A stretch of 64,000 nt of DNA. It comes from Longimicrobiales bacterium. GTDB lineage: Bacteria > Gemmatimonadota > Gemmatimonadetes > Longimicrobiales > Gaopeijiaceae. The position numbers and the translations under genes are program-made. Below, piece after piece: positions 1 to 10,126 of the stretch (positions are counted from its first letter, which is position 1; each line of letters starts with the position of its first letter). Location: positions 62,001 through 126,000 of the forward strand of contig JAPKBW010000004.1 in assembly GCA_028823235.1 (NCBI GenBank), given 5' to 3'. The notes below the pieces were generated by a model. That model searched no databases and was not told the DNA's origin. It saw only the letters and a list, made by a program, of their open reading frames with translations.

Positions 1-1
1 G

Positions 2-1333
2 CTCTCACCCGCGAACCCGGACCGATTCAGCCGCATCGCGACGTATCTGACAGACGCCGAGACCGGCCTCATGCCCTCCGGCACGTATCGGCCCGAAGAC
101 GCCGAGGAGTACAGCCCGAGCTTGGGAATCGACTATGTCGGCCAGCCCACAATCGGCGCTGGTACGGATAGCTACGGGAACTACATCGGTGGCGCGACGT
201 CTGCGTACTTCTCCGACATGCTCGGGGACAAGGTCCTCGGGGTATCCCTCCAGGCGCAGGGCACGTTCAAGGACCTCGGTGGGCAGCTCTTCTACGCAGA
301 CCAGTCAGATCGATGGAACTGGGTCGTGAGTGGTGGGCGCGTTCCCTACCAATTTGGCCAAATCTATTACTCGGCAGACGACCTCGGCACATATCAGGGC
401 CTGGTGCGACAACGCATCTACATCACGTCAACGACGGGACAGATGCACTTCCCCTTCTCGACTACGGAACGGGTCGAATTCGGGCTCGGCCTCCAGAGAT
501 ACAGCTACGACTTCGAGTTGGAGAAATACTATTACAACCAGTTTGGGTCGACCGTCGGATATGACAGGGAAAGCCTTGATGCTCCGACTCCACTCAGTCT
601 GTTCCAGGTTTCCGCAGCGCTCGTTGGTGACAATTCCTATTTTGGCTTCGTGTCGCCGATCCGTGGCGGACGCTACCGCGTGGAGGTTGAACAGACCCAG
701 GGCACGGTCGACTTTACGACGGTCATCCTCGATTACCGACGCTACTACGCACCTCATCAGAACTTAACATTGGGCGTTCGGGCAATGCACTACGGTCGCT
801 ACGGCCTCGCGCCCGATGAGCAGTCTTCAGATGGCTTCGGCATCCTGAATCCGCTCTTCCTCGGCTATGAGACTTTCGTAAGGGGGTACTCCTGGGAAAG
901 CTTCGAGGCATCCGAATGTAGGAATGGGGCAACCACAGCGAACACCTGTCCGTCGCTCAACCGCCTGTATGGCAACCGGCTGGCCCTTGGATCCTTCGAG
1001 ATGAGGATTCCCTTCATCGGTGCCGAGCAGTATGGAATCATCAACTTCCCGTTCCTGCCGACCGAACTGGTTGCATTCGTCGATGGCGGCTTGGCTTGGG
1101 ACAACCAGTCCTGCTTCCGAGATCCGAATACACGTCAGTCCGTGTGCTCGATCTCTGAGCCGGTGCTGGAGTGGAGCCGGTCGTCGTCGGAACGCGTACC
1201 GGTCGTCTCTACAGGGTTCTCAGCCCGCATGAACATTATGGGATTCATGATTCTGGAAGCGTACTACGCGTATCCCTGGCAGCGACCCGAGCGCGGATGG
1301 CACTGGGGCTTCAACATGGCGCCTGGCTGGTAG
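2..1333 (+). CDS. Omp85/surface-antigen-like outer-membrane barrel protein, C-terminal part (5' truncated by window edge)
   Basis: The reading frame is already open at base 2 and runs to a TAG at 1331-1333, so the N-terminus lies outside the window. The visible ~443 residues look like an outer-membrane beta-barrel: alternating aromatic and polar strands, a VRGY motif near residue 275 of the part starting at base 71, and near the end a segment ending in FVDGGLAW followed by a last strand, as in BamA/TamA-type barrels. In related secreted proteins such a barrel often follows a TolB/PD40 propeller; that the missing half is a propeller is inference. It converges on the mlaD-like gene with a strong hairpin between them. 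Confidence 0.6.
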   Translation, partial: LSPANPDRFSRIATYLTDAETGLMPSGTYRPEDAEEYSPSLGIDYVGQPTIGAGTDSYGNYIGGATSAYFSDMLGDKVLGVSLQAQGTFKDLGGQLFYADQSDRWNWVVSGGRVPYQFGQIYYSADDLGTYQGLVRQRIYITSTTGQMHFPFSTTERVEFGLGLQRYSYDFELEKYYYNQFGSTVGYDRESLDAPTPLSLFQVSAALVGDNSYFGFVSPIRGGRYRVEVEQTQGTVDFTTVILDYRRYYAPHQNLTLGVRAMHYGRYGLAPDEQSSDGFGILNPLFLGYETFVRGYSWESFEASECRNGATTANTCPSLNRLYGNRLALGSFEMRIPFIGAEQYGIINFPFLPTELVAFVDGGLAWDNQSCFRDPNTRQSVCSISEPVLEWSRSSSERVPVVSTGFSARMNIMGFMILEAYYAYPWQRPERGWHWGFNMAPGW

Positions 1334-1356
1334 CACCACCGGGCACGAATGAATCC

Positions 1357-1402
1357 GGGGCGGCTCGCGGAGACCTGAAGAGGCCGTTCCGCGGGCCGCC
1401 CC
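1357..1402. terminator. Bidirectional hairpin between convergent genes
   Basis: A 15-base arm (1357-1371) pairs with 1388-1402 with only one wobble position around a 16-base loop. It sits between the stops of two converging genes. There is no strong T-tract, so it may act as an RNA-stabilising hairpin rather than a classical intrinsic terminator. Confidence 0.55.
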
Positions 1403-1464
1403 GTGTCACTCCCATGGACCGCCTGCGAGAGATATAGAGAGGCCGAAGCCCGGAGTGTCTAGGC

Positions 1465-2418
1465 CTAGAAGATCGAAATATTGATGTACTTCGACGGGTT
1501 CGCCTGCAGATCTTCGAGCAGCGCACTCAGCGTAAGGGCCGCGCTGTTCAGGCTCACGTAAAGCGTCTCGTCGGTCGAGAGACGCCCAAGAGTGCCTTCC
1601 CCCCGCTCCATTCGCCCAAGAACTGTGTTGAGTGATGCAACTGCTTCATCAAGGCTCTCACTCGTGCTGTTGAGCATGGCCATCGCGGAATCGGCCCTTG
1701 CGACAGCAGACGCGATGTCGGGCCCAGCCACAGACGCCGCTTCGAGGCCCTGGGCCGCGTTGGTCAGGCTGGCCGTGAGATCCGCGAGCGCACCGCGCTG
1801 GTCCCTGGTAACCGAGGACAGATCGCTGAGTAGTTGTTCGAGTTCACGTGCAGTCCCCTGCACCGACTCGACGGTTTCCTGATTAAGCATATCGTCGAAT
1901 GATCCGAGGACCGACTCAGCACGTAGACTGAGCTTATCGACAGTTGCCATCATCCCACCACCTACGGCCCCTTCACCTTGGAGCGTGTCGAAGTCAGCAT
2001 AAACTCCAGGGCCAGAGCCCCGCACGAGCTCGAGTGCTCGACCACCGAAGAGTCCAGATTCACCCATGACCGTTTCTGAGCCCACCGGAATCTGCCACCT
2101 GCCGTCAATCTCCATGGTGATCACGACCCGATCGTCCGCGACCATCTCGAAGTCGTGCACGCGACCGATGTTCACGCCCTGCATTTGAATGGGGTCGCCC
2201 GACCGGACACCGCCGGCATGGCTCACCTCAGTCACGAGCATATATCGCCCACGAAAGGTTGCCGGATCGGTCATGTAGAAAAGAACGACGATGGATGATA
2301 TCAGCCCCAGCAGGACAAACATGCCTACCTGCGCTTCCTTGCCTCCCGCCCCTCGCGGCACTGCCGCAACGATGTCCTGATCTGACGCGCCTCGGCGTCG
2401 GCTCTCCGCATCTCTCAT
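1465..2418 (-). CDS. mlaD: MCE/MlaD-family lipid-transport substrate-binding protein
   Basis: This is the periplasmic, membrane-anchored MCE subunit of an ABC system that moves phospholipid between inner and outer membrane. The 317-residue protein has a short cytoplasmic start, one membrane helix at about residues 32-50, then an MCE domain at about 55-135 with the typical GDPIQMQGVNIGRV stretch. The rest is a long alpha-helical tail, probably forming a multimer around the lipid tunnel. It is the last gene of mlaE-mlaF-mlaD and starts one base after the mlaF stop. The family assignment is firm; the exact substrate (phospholipid or another lipid) is inferred. Confidence 0.88.
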   Translation of the reverse strand: MRDAESRRRGASDQDIVAAVPRGAGGKEAQVGMFVLLGLISSIVVLFYMTDPATFRGRYMLVTEVSHAGGVRSGDPIQMQGVNIGRVHDFEMVADDRVVITMEIDGRWQIPVGSETVMGESGLFGGRALELVRGSGPGVYADFDTLQGEGAVGGGMMATVDKLSLRAESVLGSFDDMLNQETVESVQGTARELEQLLSDLSSVTRDQRGALADLTASLTNAAQGLEAASVAGPDIASAVARADSAMAMLNSTSESLDEAVASLNTVLGRMERGEGTLGRLSTDETLYVSLNSAALTLSALLEDLQANPSKYINISIF

Positions 2419-2419
2419 A

Positions 2420-3184
2420 TCATGTCACAGCCATGTCGAGGGCGGCAAACGCTGCAGCCCGATCAACGAATGCCCGAACCACACGATCCGGGCTGTCTCT
2501 GAACTCTTGGGGCGTTCCGCAGAACCGAAGCGTGCCGCTATGCAGCATCGCAACCCGATCGCAAATGGTCAGACCCATTTCCACTTCGTGCGTGACCAAG
2601 AGCGAGGTCACCTCCAGCTCCCTCGAAAGGCGTTTGATCAGGCGTTCGACCGCCGCAGTGTTGATGGGATCGAGTCCGGTCGTGGGTTCGTCCCAAAGCA
2701 GGATCTCGGGACGACCCACGATCGCCCTTGCGATCCCAACACGTTTCTTCATTCCGCCCGACAACTCTGCCGGGAGTTTTCGTAGAATTTCCCGGGGCTC
2801 GAGGTTCACGATTTCCAGCGCATCCCATACCCGTCGCGCGACTTCTGCTCGCGACATTTTGATGAGTTCCTCTTCGGGAAGGCCCATCTCCACGTTTCCG
2901 AAAACGGTGAGGGAATCGAAGAGCGCTGCATTCTGAAAGACGTACCCAATTTTCTTTCGGATCGCCTCGAGACTTCCAGGAGGACCGTCGTAAACCGAGA
3001 CGCCAGCGATCTCCACATCCCCGTAGTCGGGCACGATGAGCGACAAAGTCGTCTTGAGCAGAACACTCTTTCCGACGCCAGACGGCCCAAAGAGCGCAAA
3101 CATTTCGCCGGTCTCAACCGTCAGGTCGACGCCTTGTAATACCGGGATGTCGAAGGCCTTGTGGATATCTTTGTATCTGATCAT
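2420..3184 (-). CDS. mlaF: MlaF-like ABC transporter ATP-binding protein
   Basis: This is the cytoplasmic ATPase of the MCE lipid-transport system. It shows Walker A (GPSGVGKS), the signature LSGGMKKRVGIARA and Walker B with WDEPTTGLDP, the order typical of MlaF. The ATG at 3184 (protein start MIRYKDIHKAF) is preferred because the upstream extension is low-quality sequence that overlaps the mlaE stop. It lies 10 bases after mlaE and one base before mlaD, so the three are almost certainly co-transcribed. Confidence 0.9.
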   Translation of the reverse strand: MIRYKDIHKAFDIPVLQGVDLTVETGEMFALFGPSGVGKSVLLKTTLSLIVPDYGDVEIAGVSVYDGPPGSLEAIRKKIGYVFQNAALFDSLTVFGNVEMGLPEEELIKMSRAEVARRVWDALEIVNLEPREILRKLPAELSGGMKKRVGIARAIVGRPEILLWDEPTTGLDPINTAAVERLIKRLSRELEVTSLLVTHEVEMGLTICDRVAMLHSGTLRFCGTPQEFRDSPDRVVRAFVDRAAAFAALDMAVT

Positions 3185-3194
3185 GGCGCGTGTC

Positions 3195-3992
3195 CTACTG
3201 CAGCAAGAGCGGCGGGAACATCGCGTCGACAATCAGGATCGTGAGGATCATGAACATGACCGCCTGCGTCGTCTGCAGCCCAACGCCCTCGGCGCCACCC
3301 TTCGTCCGGAGGCCCATGTGCACCGATATCAGCGGGATAACGAATCCGAACACGACAGCCTTGGATAGCCCATAGAACAGGTCCCAGCTATGCCAGAACA
3401 GCCGGGCACCGTAGAGGAATGTCTCCTGACCGAGGTCTGCTGATACGCCGGCCATTAGCATTCCGGCCCAGACACCGATCACATCCGCGAAGGCAACAAG
3501 GAGGGGCATGGTGATAATGCCCGCGATGATTCGGGGGGCAGCAAGGACCGCGATCGGATCTCGCCCCAGAGACTTAAAGGCGTCGATCTGCTCGGAAACC
3601 ACCATAGTCCCCAGCTCGGCCGTGATTCTGGCGCCAATGCGACCGACAAGCACGATCGCCGTGAGCAGCGGACCAAGCTCAAGAACGATGCTTTGAACGA
3701 CCAGTGTCCCAAGCACGTAACGCGGCGAAGACGACACCAGCTGATAGCCCCCCTGCTGGCTAGTTACAATGCCCGCGAGAGACGCCGTAACGAACACGAT
3801 CGGGAGGCTCTGAACACCCATAACGTGCATCTGTGTGAGCACCTCTCTGCCGCTCACCTTGAGACGCACAATCGCCACAATGGAGGCCCAGGTAAGCATG
3901 CCCAGCGCACCCGCGTGATCGAGGGTGATGCGATAGGCGCGTCCGAGCTTGGCGAACCAGCCCGCCACGACGGATGTCAGAGGAAGTGCCAC
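3195..3992 (-). CDS. mlaE: MlaE-family ABC transporter permease
   Basis: This is the integral membrane permease of the Mla/MCE lipid transporter. The 265 residues contain several hydrophobic helices and the conserved central block with VLELGPLLTAIVLVGRIGARI and ELGTMVVSEQIDA, the coupling-helix region of the MlaE family. It begins with GTG at 3992, has no convincing ribosome-binding site, and is the first gene of the operon. The C-terminus is hydrophobic, as in family members of similar length. Confidence 0.9.
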   Translation of the reverse strand: MALPLTSVVAGWFAKLGRAYRITLDHAGALGMLTWASIVAIVRLKVSGREVLTQMHVMGVQSLPIVFVTASLAGIVTSQQGGYQLVSSSPRYVLGTLVVQSIVLELGPLLTAIVLVGRIGARITAELGTMVVSEQIDAFKSLGRDPIAVLAAPRIIAGIITMPLLVAFADVIGVWAGMLMAGVSADLGQETFLYGARLFWHSWDLFYGLSKAVVFGFVIPLISVHMGLRTKGGAEGVGLQTTQAVMFMILTILIVDAMFPPLLLQ

Positions 3993-4366
3993 GACCCGGA
4001 GGCTACACCGATTATGAGGTGAGGTGGGATCTGGCCCATCAATCTAGGGCAGCATCCGCATGTACGAAAAATGAAATTTCGGCCCAAACATCTTGAAATT
4101 CAACCTTCGAGGGCATGAGCACGCACGCATCGGGTCGAGATACCGAGGGTGGAGTGCCGTGCGGTCTTGGCGCACAACGTCCTCGTGCGAGAGATGCGCC
4201 CGCGATCAGTCGAGCACCCAAGGAACCGGCACATGGGCGGGTGAACGATATACAACTAGGAACCCTACCCCCAAGCATCCCACTGGGTCTTCGCATGCCG
4301 TTGAACACGCTGCCCCATGGCGATACAGTCACCGGGTCCTCCTCCCTCTTCCTTCGCAGTGAATCC
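3993..4366. other. Intergenic region between divergent mlaE and SDR gene
   Basis: About 370 bases without a convincing gene. Reading frames crossing it lack ribosome-binding sites and recognisable protein features. It probably holds divergent promoters for the mla operon and the oxidoreductase, but I could not pick out clear -35/-10 boxes. Confidence 0.4.
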
Positions 4367-5119
4367 ATGAGCAACACATCTCCACTCGCAGGTCGCACGG
4401 CACTCGTGACCGGAGCATCGGCCGGGATCGGCCTCGAGACCGCCCGCACACTCGCTCGTGCCGGGGCCGCCGTCGCGGTTACCGCGCGCAGGCCAGATCG
4501 ACTCGAAGCCCTCTGCCAGGAAATCGAGTCAGCAGGCGGTCGCGCTCTGCCGATCGCCGGGGATGTGGCTTCGCTCGAGGACGTACAGAACGTAGTCGAG
4601 CGGACGCACGAAGCCTTTGGCAGCCTGGACATTTTGGTCAACAACGCCGGGATCATGCGCATCTCCCCGATTACGGAGAATCGCGTCGAGGACTGGGCCG
4701 CCATGCTAGATGTGAACGTGAAGGGCGTCCTCTATTTCCTGTCCGCCGTTCTCCCGATCATGACCGACCAGGGGTCAGGACACATCGTCAACGTCGGCTC
4801 CGTTGCCGGACGACGCCCGTTCCCGGGGGCGTCAGTGTATGCAGCGACCAAGTTCGCCGTTCGTGCCCTCTCGTGGGGTCTGCATCTCGAGCTCGGAAAC
4901 GCTCACGGCATCCGCATCACCGATATCCAGCCCGGGTACGTGGCCACCGACCTGCTGTCGGACGACGCCGCAACCAGCGAGGCCTGGGACGAGGCATGGA
5001 AGGACCGGCGCACACTGAAGCCGGAGGATGTGGCCCGAACGATCGAGTTCGCGGTAACCTCACCGGACCATGTATCGGTCAGCGAGATACTGGTCAGGCC
5101 AACAGATCAACCCAGCTGA
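4367..5119 (+). CDS. Short-chain dehydrogenase/reductase (SDR)
   Basis: A 250-residue classical SDR, probably an NADP-dependent oxidoreductase of unknown substrate. It carries the Rossmann motif TGASAGIG near the N-terminus, the NNAG motif, the catalytic Ser in NVGSVAG and the YAATK catalytic Tyr/Lys pair. The ATG at 4367 (MSNTSPLAGRTALVTG) fits the family; the frame is open further upstream but without SDR-like residues. It stands alone, and its 3' end runs into a perfect hairpin shared with the convergent M14 peptidase gene. Confidence 0.88.
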   Translation: MSNTSPLAGRTALVTGASAGIGLETARTLARAGAAVAVTARRPDRLEALCQEIESAGGRALPIAGDVASLEDVQNVVERTHEAFGSLDILVNNAGIMRISPITENRVEDWAAMLDVNVKGVLYFLSAVLPIMTDQGSGHIVNVGSVAGRRPFPGASVYAATKFAVRALSWGLHLELGNAHGIRITDIQPGYVATDLLSDDAATSEAWDEAWKDRRTLKPEDVARTIEFAVTSPDHVSVSEILVRPTDQPS

Positions 5120-5158
5120 CCGCTGCCGCCGTCAGCGACGATTCTTGCTGAACGAGCA

Positions 5159-5190
5159 ACGGGGTGTCCAGCGTGAGCCGGACACCCCGT
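5159..5190. terminator. Perfect 11-bp hairpin between convergent genes
   Basis: The arms 5159-5169 and 5180-5190 are exact inverted repeats with a 10-base loop. The hairpin lies between the SDR stop and the M14 peptidase stop, so it is probably a bidirectional terminator. T-tracts are weak on both sides. Confidence 0.65.
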
Positions 5191-5233
5191 CTTATCAGCC
5201 CGTCACCGTGGAGGGCTCATTCGCCTTCACGGG

Positions 5234-7969
5234 CTACTGGGAGATCGGTCGTTCGTCCGTCGCACCGTAGTAGATGCCATTGAACAGGAAACCGAACGTG
5301 CCGTGCGGCTGGGCTCTGAACGTGATCTTCGGCCCGAACAGGAAGATCTTGCCCTGGCCGTAGTCAGCCTCGATTGCACCTACCCCGTCCTCTAGGTAAC
5401 GCTCGCCCCATGCCCAGCCGCTCTTGAGTGGATTCGGTGTGTCGAACCAGCCTATGCGGCGGACACCCTGCGCTTCCGCACCTGCGGTAAGCGAGAACGT
5501 GGGGGAATGACTGAAGAGCACGTTCGTCCGGTCGGCAAAGCCATGAGTGAGCGGGCTCTCGTGCTCGATCTTCATGTCTAGAACTGAGCCGGGTGTGAAG
5601 TACTGCTCACGAGTCAACGGCTGGCCGTTCTCCACGAGATGGTTCTGGACGGGAAGTCCAGCATGGTACGCCAGATTCGCAGATGAACCGATCGCGATCG
5701 CAGCGCCACCCTCTCGAACGAAGTCGAGAATCTGCGGAACCGTGCCATCCTCCGTCACGCTTCCCATGCGGCGTCGGTACTCCTCAGGGACGGTCGCCGG
5801 ATCCGGGCCACCACGGCCTCCGTATCCCCCACGACCACCACCGTCACCGGCCATCGCTGCCGGGAGCGGGATCGCTCCATCCTCGAACAGAAGAACGTCG
5901 TACTGATCCAGGTCGCCTGTGTCGAAGTCCGGCGGGAACAGCACGTCGAAGTCGAATTCAAAATCCTCGAGAATCATTCTCGTCCATCCGGACGGCATCG
6001 AACCACCGTACTGATCCCAGAGGCCGATCTTGACCGGCTCCAGCTCCATGGATGCGCCGAGTGGGACCACCCTAACGCCGATGAAGTCAAGTCCCTTTTC
6101 GGCGGCCAACGCCTCGATCAAGTCGCGATCCGCTTCGAGGTAGAAGGCACCCGCTGCGAACGCTGTCCCGCTCACGTCGATCGGATCGACAAACCATTGA
6201 ACCGACCCACCAGCAGCTAATGCGCGATTGACTGCGACGAAGGCGTCATTGATGTGATCAGTTACGTATCCTATAGCGTTCGTGGGCCCGGCCACGACAC
6301 CACCTGGAGGGGCGTCAACGACGTCGGGCACCAGCTCAAAGGGTCCGTCAAAACCTTCCATGACACGATCGAACTCGACACCCATCTGCCAAGCCAAGGT
6401 CCACCCGGTGTTGTCATACGGAGCGGTAGGAGGAGCACCAGGGAACGCAAAGTCGTTCGGATGCTGCTGCTGCTCGAACATGTCGAGGACGTGGGGACGG
6501 AATGCCTGATTCGCCTTCACCACGTATGAACCCGCAGGATATCCGGTACCCGCAACCATGAAGTCTGAAGTGGCCCGATGTACATCTACACCGTTGTACA
6601 GCAGCGTATTCACAAATTTTGTTGCGGTTAGAAAATCGCGCTGGTCCGCGGGGATAACAAAGCCACGGGGATTGCGGTCTGTCGGATCGCGGAGGATCCG
6701 CTCCCAATCGTCATGGTTCCCACGGTCCATGGCCTCGGCCGCCGCATCGATCTCGAATGGCAGCGTTGTCCACGAGTCCGTATTTCCGCGCTCAATGGAG
6801 TTCTGTCCCATCTGCCAGATGTTGAACAGAAGGTGATCGCTGTTTCGTGACGCGTAATCAAGCACAGCCCAGTTGGCGGTCTGTGAGTATTCAATCGACT
6901 GCCGGAAGTGCCAAATGCCGGGCTCAATCGGGAGCGGGAGGTCAGCCCGCGGCATCTGCTGCCGCGGGAGGAAGGGGATCTCGACCGGCGTCGGGTTTCC
7001 GATTGTTTCGGTCAACAGACCTATCATGTTCTTGAAATATGGCGTCGTGCGGAGGCCACCGTTCCACCAGGTAGAGTAGCTCGCTCCAGATCGCATCGTC
7101 GTTCCGCCCTTTCCCTCCAGCACCATACGTTGATGCATGTTCGAACCCACCCGGTCCAGTGACGTGATGATGAGCGGATCGAGATAGTGGTTCGGCGGGT
7201 CACGGAACGGCGGCGCGAACATGACAGTGCCCTGCGGTCCCGTCTGGTGATGATTGTAGACGATCTGCGGATACCACTCGCGGTACATGGAGCGGTTCAT
7301 GTTCTGGCTCTCCGCCAGGGCCGCCATGTAGAAATCACGGTTGTTATCGTGGCCCGCGTACTTGTTGTACAGGACTGGAATCCCGCTGGAAGAGCGCGTC
7401 ATCGGATCGTCCATCCGCATGTACCAGTCGGAGACCAGCGTCATTCCGTCTGGGTTCGCATGCGTCGCGAGGATGATCACATCGTCGAGAATTCGCATGG
7501 TTTCGACGTCTGTATACTCATTCAGCCGATAGACCATCTCAGTGAGCTGTGCCGCTCCCAACACTTCGGTCGCGTGCAGCCCCCCGTCGATCCAAATGAC
7601 GGCCTTCCCTTCTGCGGCCAGCGAGAGGGCCTCTTCGCGGCTGACACCGTCCGCCTTTGCCAGCTTCGCGCTGATCTCACGGTAGCGGGCGATATTAGCC
7701 TGGTTCTCAGGCGACGTGATGATCGCCTGGATATGAGGACGACCCTCCTCGGTCAGACCGAGAGTGTCTAGCACCATTCGGTCTGACTGGTTCGCCAACG
7801 TGATGAAGTACTCGTGGAGGGCCTCGTAGTTGAACAACACGTAGTCGGCGCCAACCTCGTGCCCAAAATGCTCGGTGGGCGTGGTTACACGCTCCTGGGC
7901 GAATGCCTGCATGGCGGCGACGAACGCGACCACGAGAGGCAACGCGAAACGAACAGAGATTTTCAGCAT
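5234..7969 (-). CDS. Secreted M14-family zinc carboxypeptidase-like protein
   Basis: A 911-residue exported protein with an N-terminal signal peptide ending near AFAQ (about residue 25). The M14 metallopeptidase core spans roughly residues 40-380. The first zinc-binding pair is seen in GGLHATE, a further His in YNHHQTGP, and a candidate catalytic Glu in LLTETIGNP. Beyond the core is a long C-terminal region resembling the glutamine-amidotransferase-like domain found in large bacterial M14 proteins, interrupted by a Gly/Arg-rich insert near residue 715. The likely role is periplasmic or extracellular peptide degradation. It is divergent from the first LVIVD gene and starts with ATG at 7969. 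Confidence 0.85.
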   Translation of the reverse strand: MLKISVRFALPLVVAFVAAMQAFAQERVTTPTEHFGHEVGADYVLFNYEALHEYFITLANQSDRMVLDTLGLTEEGRPHIQAIITSPENQANIARYREISAKLAKADGVSREEALSLAAEGKAVIWIDGGLHATEVLGAAQLTEMVYRLNEYTDVETMRILDDVIILATHANPDGMTLVSDWYMRMDDPMTRSSSGIPVLYNKYAGHDNNRDFYMAALAESQNMNRSMYREWYPQIVYNHHQTGPQGTVMFAPPFRDPPNHYLDPLIITSLDRVGSNMHQRMVLEGKGGTTMRSGASYSTWWNGGLRTTPYFKNMIGLLTETIGNPTPVEIPFLPRQQMPRADLPLPIEPGIWHFRQSIEYSQTANWAVLDYASRNSDHLLFNIWQMGQNSIERGNTDSWTTLPFEIDAAAEAMDRGNHDDWERILRDPTDRNPRGFVIPADQRDFLTATKFVNTLLYNGVDVHRATSDFMVAGTGYPAGSYVVKANQAFRPHVLDMFEQQQHPNDFAFPGAPPTAPYDNTGWTLAWQMGVEFDRVMEGFDGPFELVPDVVDAPPGGVVAGPTNAIGYVTDHINDAFVAVNRALAAGGSVQWFVDPIDVSGTAFAAGAFYLEADRDLIEALAAEKGLDFIGVRVVPLGASMELEPVKIGLWDQYGGSMPSGWTRMILEDFEFDFDVLFPPDFDTGDLDQYDVLLFEDGAIPLPAAMAGDGGGRGGYGGRGGPDPATVPEEYRRRMGSVTEDGTVPQILDFVREGGAAIAIGSSANLAYHAGLPVQNHLVENGQPLTREQYFTPGSVLDMKIEHESPLTHGFADRTNVLFSHSPTFSLTAGAEAQGVRRIGWFDTPNPLKSGWAWGERYLEDGVGAIEADYGQGKIFLFGPKITFRAQPHGTFGFLFNGIYYGATDERPISQ

Positions 7970-8093
7970 GGCCTTCGATACTCCAAATCAGATAGCTGTG
8001 GGGAGCGCATTTCTGCACCCACGCCTTGCTCGGTACGCAGGCTCGCGCCGACATTGCGCCGTTGCAAAACGTTCCCGAGATCAAGGTTCCGTA

Positions 8094-10124
8094 ATGTATA
8101 GACACGTACGTGCCCTGCCTCTGTTGAGTGCCGCGACAGCTCTCCTAGCCGGATCAGTCGAAGCTCAACAGTCATTGTATACGATGGTTGCGGAGCCAAC
8201 GGCTGTTGAAGTCACGGTTGGCGCATCCGCGCCCCTGACGGTGACAGTGCTCGATGCGTCTGGTGCCACTCTGGAGATACCTGTCCGATACGCTGCCCCG
8301 CGTGGGTCACTTCGAGTCCGGGATGGTGTGGTCCAGGGCCTTGAAGCCGGAGATTTCGAGATCGTTGCGACGGCGGCGCTTCCGGCCGACTTCGCGGGTA
8401 CCCCGCCCACACTGCGTATCCCGGTGTCGGTACGTTGGCCCGCGATCGCTCGGGTGGAAGTCACCTCTTCCTCTACATCGCTCTACGCAGGAACCACGAT
8501 CACCCACTCCACCCGCGCCTTTCACGGAGATGACTCGAGACGGCCCGACATCGAGGCCGTCTGGCTGAGTTCTGATCCGAGCATCGCCAGTGTGGATCGG
8601 TTTGGATCAGTAACGGCACATGCCGCGGGAGGGGTGACCATTACGGCGACGATCGAGGGCGCGCAGTCCGAGGTTTCGTATGACGTTGCCGCGTTCCCTG
8701 CGACAGCACTGACGATTGAGGGCGGTGCAGAAACGGCGTTGACCGGTGACGTGCTTCATTTCGAGGCGGCCGGGATCGGAGAGGCGGGCACGGTAAGAGA
8801 TCTCCCCGTGACCTGGGCCTACGCTTTCGTGCCAGATGACTCGATCCGGGCACCGGCCGCGGCCGCGACGGTGGAAAACGGCGCTTTCGTGGCCGAGATC
8901 CCAGGCCGGTACACTGTGCTGGCCCTGGCCGGACCTCTGGTGGCACGCGCTACGGTGGAGATTCATGGGCGGGAAGCCGTGCGAGAGATCGAGCTGCAGG
9001 GTCGCGGTTCGGTCAGCTCATCCCACACCTCCGACCTGTGGGTCTATGAAGGGCTCGACGGTCGTGACTACGCAGTAACCGGTACTTGGTCCGCATCGGG
9101 CTGGGCGTTCTTCTGGGACGTGACCGATCCGACGAACATCACGAAGACCGATTCCATTCAGGTCGACGCACGCACTGTGAACGACGTGAAGGTGTCCCCC
9201 GACGGCCGGTACGCGGCGCTTTCGCGAGAGGGTGCATCCAATCGCCGAAATGGTGTGGTCATCCTGGATCTGGCAGACCCTCGGCATCCGGTGATCGCGT
9301 CGACATTCGATTCGGACGGTGTCACCGGTGGCGTCCACAACATGTTCGCGACCAATGACTATCTCTTCGCGCTCGCGGGCGGCGACAAGTATGTGATCAT
9401 CGATGTGCGTGACCCGTACGCGCCAACGTTCGTAAGTGAGTACAACCATCCGGACAGTCGCATCCACGATGTGTGGGTCCACAATGGAATCGCTTATTCC
9501 TCCGAGTGGCAGACCGGTGTAGTCGTCGTGGACGTCGGCAACGGAGAGTGGGGCGGATCTATCGAGAATCCGGTCTTCGTGACCGCAGTGCCCTACCCCG
9601 TTGGTGCGACACACGCTGCGTTCCCCTACCTCCAGGAGTCGACCGGACATTTCTATCTCTTTCTGGGTGACGAGATCAGCGGCGGTCGCAATCAGGCGTG
9701 GGCTGGTGAAGGCGCCGACAATCAGCCGTACGACCCGGAGACGGGCACGGGCGGTGTCCAAGGGCGCATGAGTGGATACCTGCACATCATCGACTTCACC
9801 GACCCCGAGAATCCACGTGATGTAGCACGCTACGAAGTTCCCCAAGCCGGTGCTCATAACGTCTGGGTCGAAGACGACGTGCTGTACCAGGCCTACTACA
9901 AGGGCGGGTTACGAGTAGTCGACGTTTCCGGAGAGCTCATGGGCGACCTGGGACGTCAGGGCCGAGAGATCGCGATCTACAAGCCGCAGGACCCAGCGGG
10001 ATTCCTAGCGAATCAGGTGAGCGTCTGGGGCGGGCAGCCGTACAAGGGACACGTCTTCTTCAGCGACATGAACTCAGGACTATGGTCCGCGAAGCTCGCA
10101 CCGAAGGGGCGGCCAATTTCTTGA
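8094..10124 (+). CDS. Secreted LVIVD-repeat beta-propeller protein with Ig-like domains (copy 1)
   Basis: A 676-residue exported protein. The ATG at 8094 is preceded by AAGG and is followed by a signal peptide ending near VEAQQ; the frame is open further upstream without signal features. Residues about 25-290 look like two bacterial Ig-like (Big-type) domains. About 300-670 form a propeller of LVIVD-type repeats (VVILDLADPRHPV, YVIIDVRDPYAPT, VVVDVGNG). The biochemical function of this family is unknown. It is a close paralogue of the gene at 11481-13505; the central repeat block is nearly identical. It ends two bases before the stop of the opposing YVTN gene. Confidence 0.82.
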   Translation: MYRHVRALPLLSAATALLAGSVEAQQSLYTMVAEPTAVEVTVGASAPLTVTVLDASGATLEIPVRYAAPRGSLRVRDGVVQGLEAGDFEIVATAALPADFAGTPPTLRIPVSVRWPAIARVEVTSSSTSLYAGTTITHSTRAFHGDDSRRPDIEAVWLSSDPSIASVDRFGSVTAHAAGGVTITATIEGAQSEVSYDVAAFPATALTIEGGAETALTGDVLHFEAAGIGEAGTVRDLPVTWAYAFVPDDSIRAPAAAATVENGAFVAEIPGRYTVLALAGPLVARATVEIHGREAVREIELQGRGSVSSSHTSDLWVYEGLDGRDYAVTGTWSASGWAFFWDVTDPTNITKTDSIQVDARTVNDVKVSPDGRYAALSREGASNRRNGVVILDLADPRHPVIASTFDSDGVTGGVHNMFATNDYLFALAGGDKYVIIDVRDPYAPTFVSEYNHPDSRIHDVWVHNGIAYSSEWQTGVVVVDVGNGEWGGSIENPVFVTAVPYPVGATHAAFPYLQESTGHFYLFLGDEISGGRNQAWAGEGADNQPYDPETGTGGVQGRMSGYLHIIDFTDPENPRDVARYEVPQAGAHNVWVEDDVLYQAYYKGGLRVVDVSGELMGDLGRQGREIAIYKPQDPAGFLANQVSVWGGQPYKGHVFFSDMNSGLWSAKLAPKGRPIS

Positions 10125-10126
10125 CG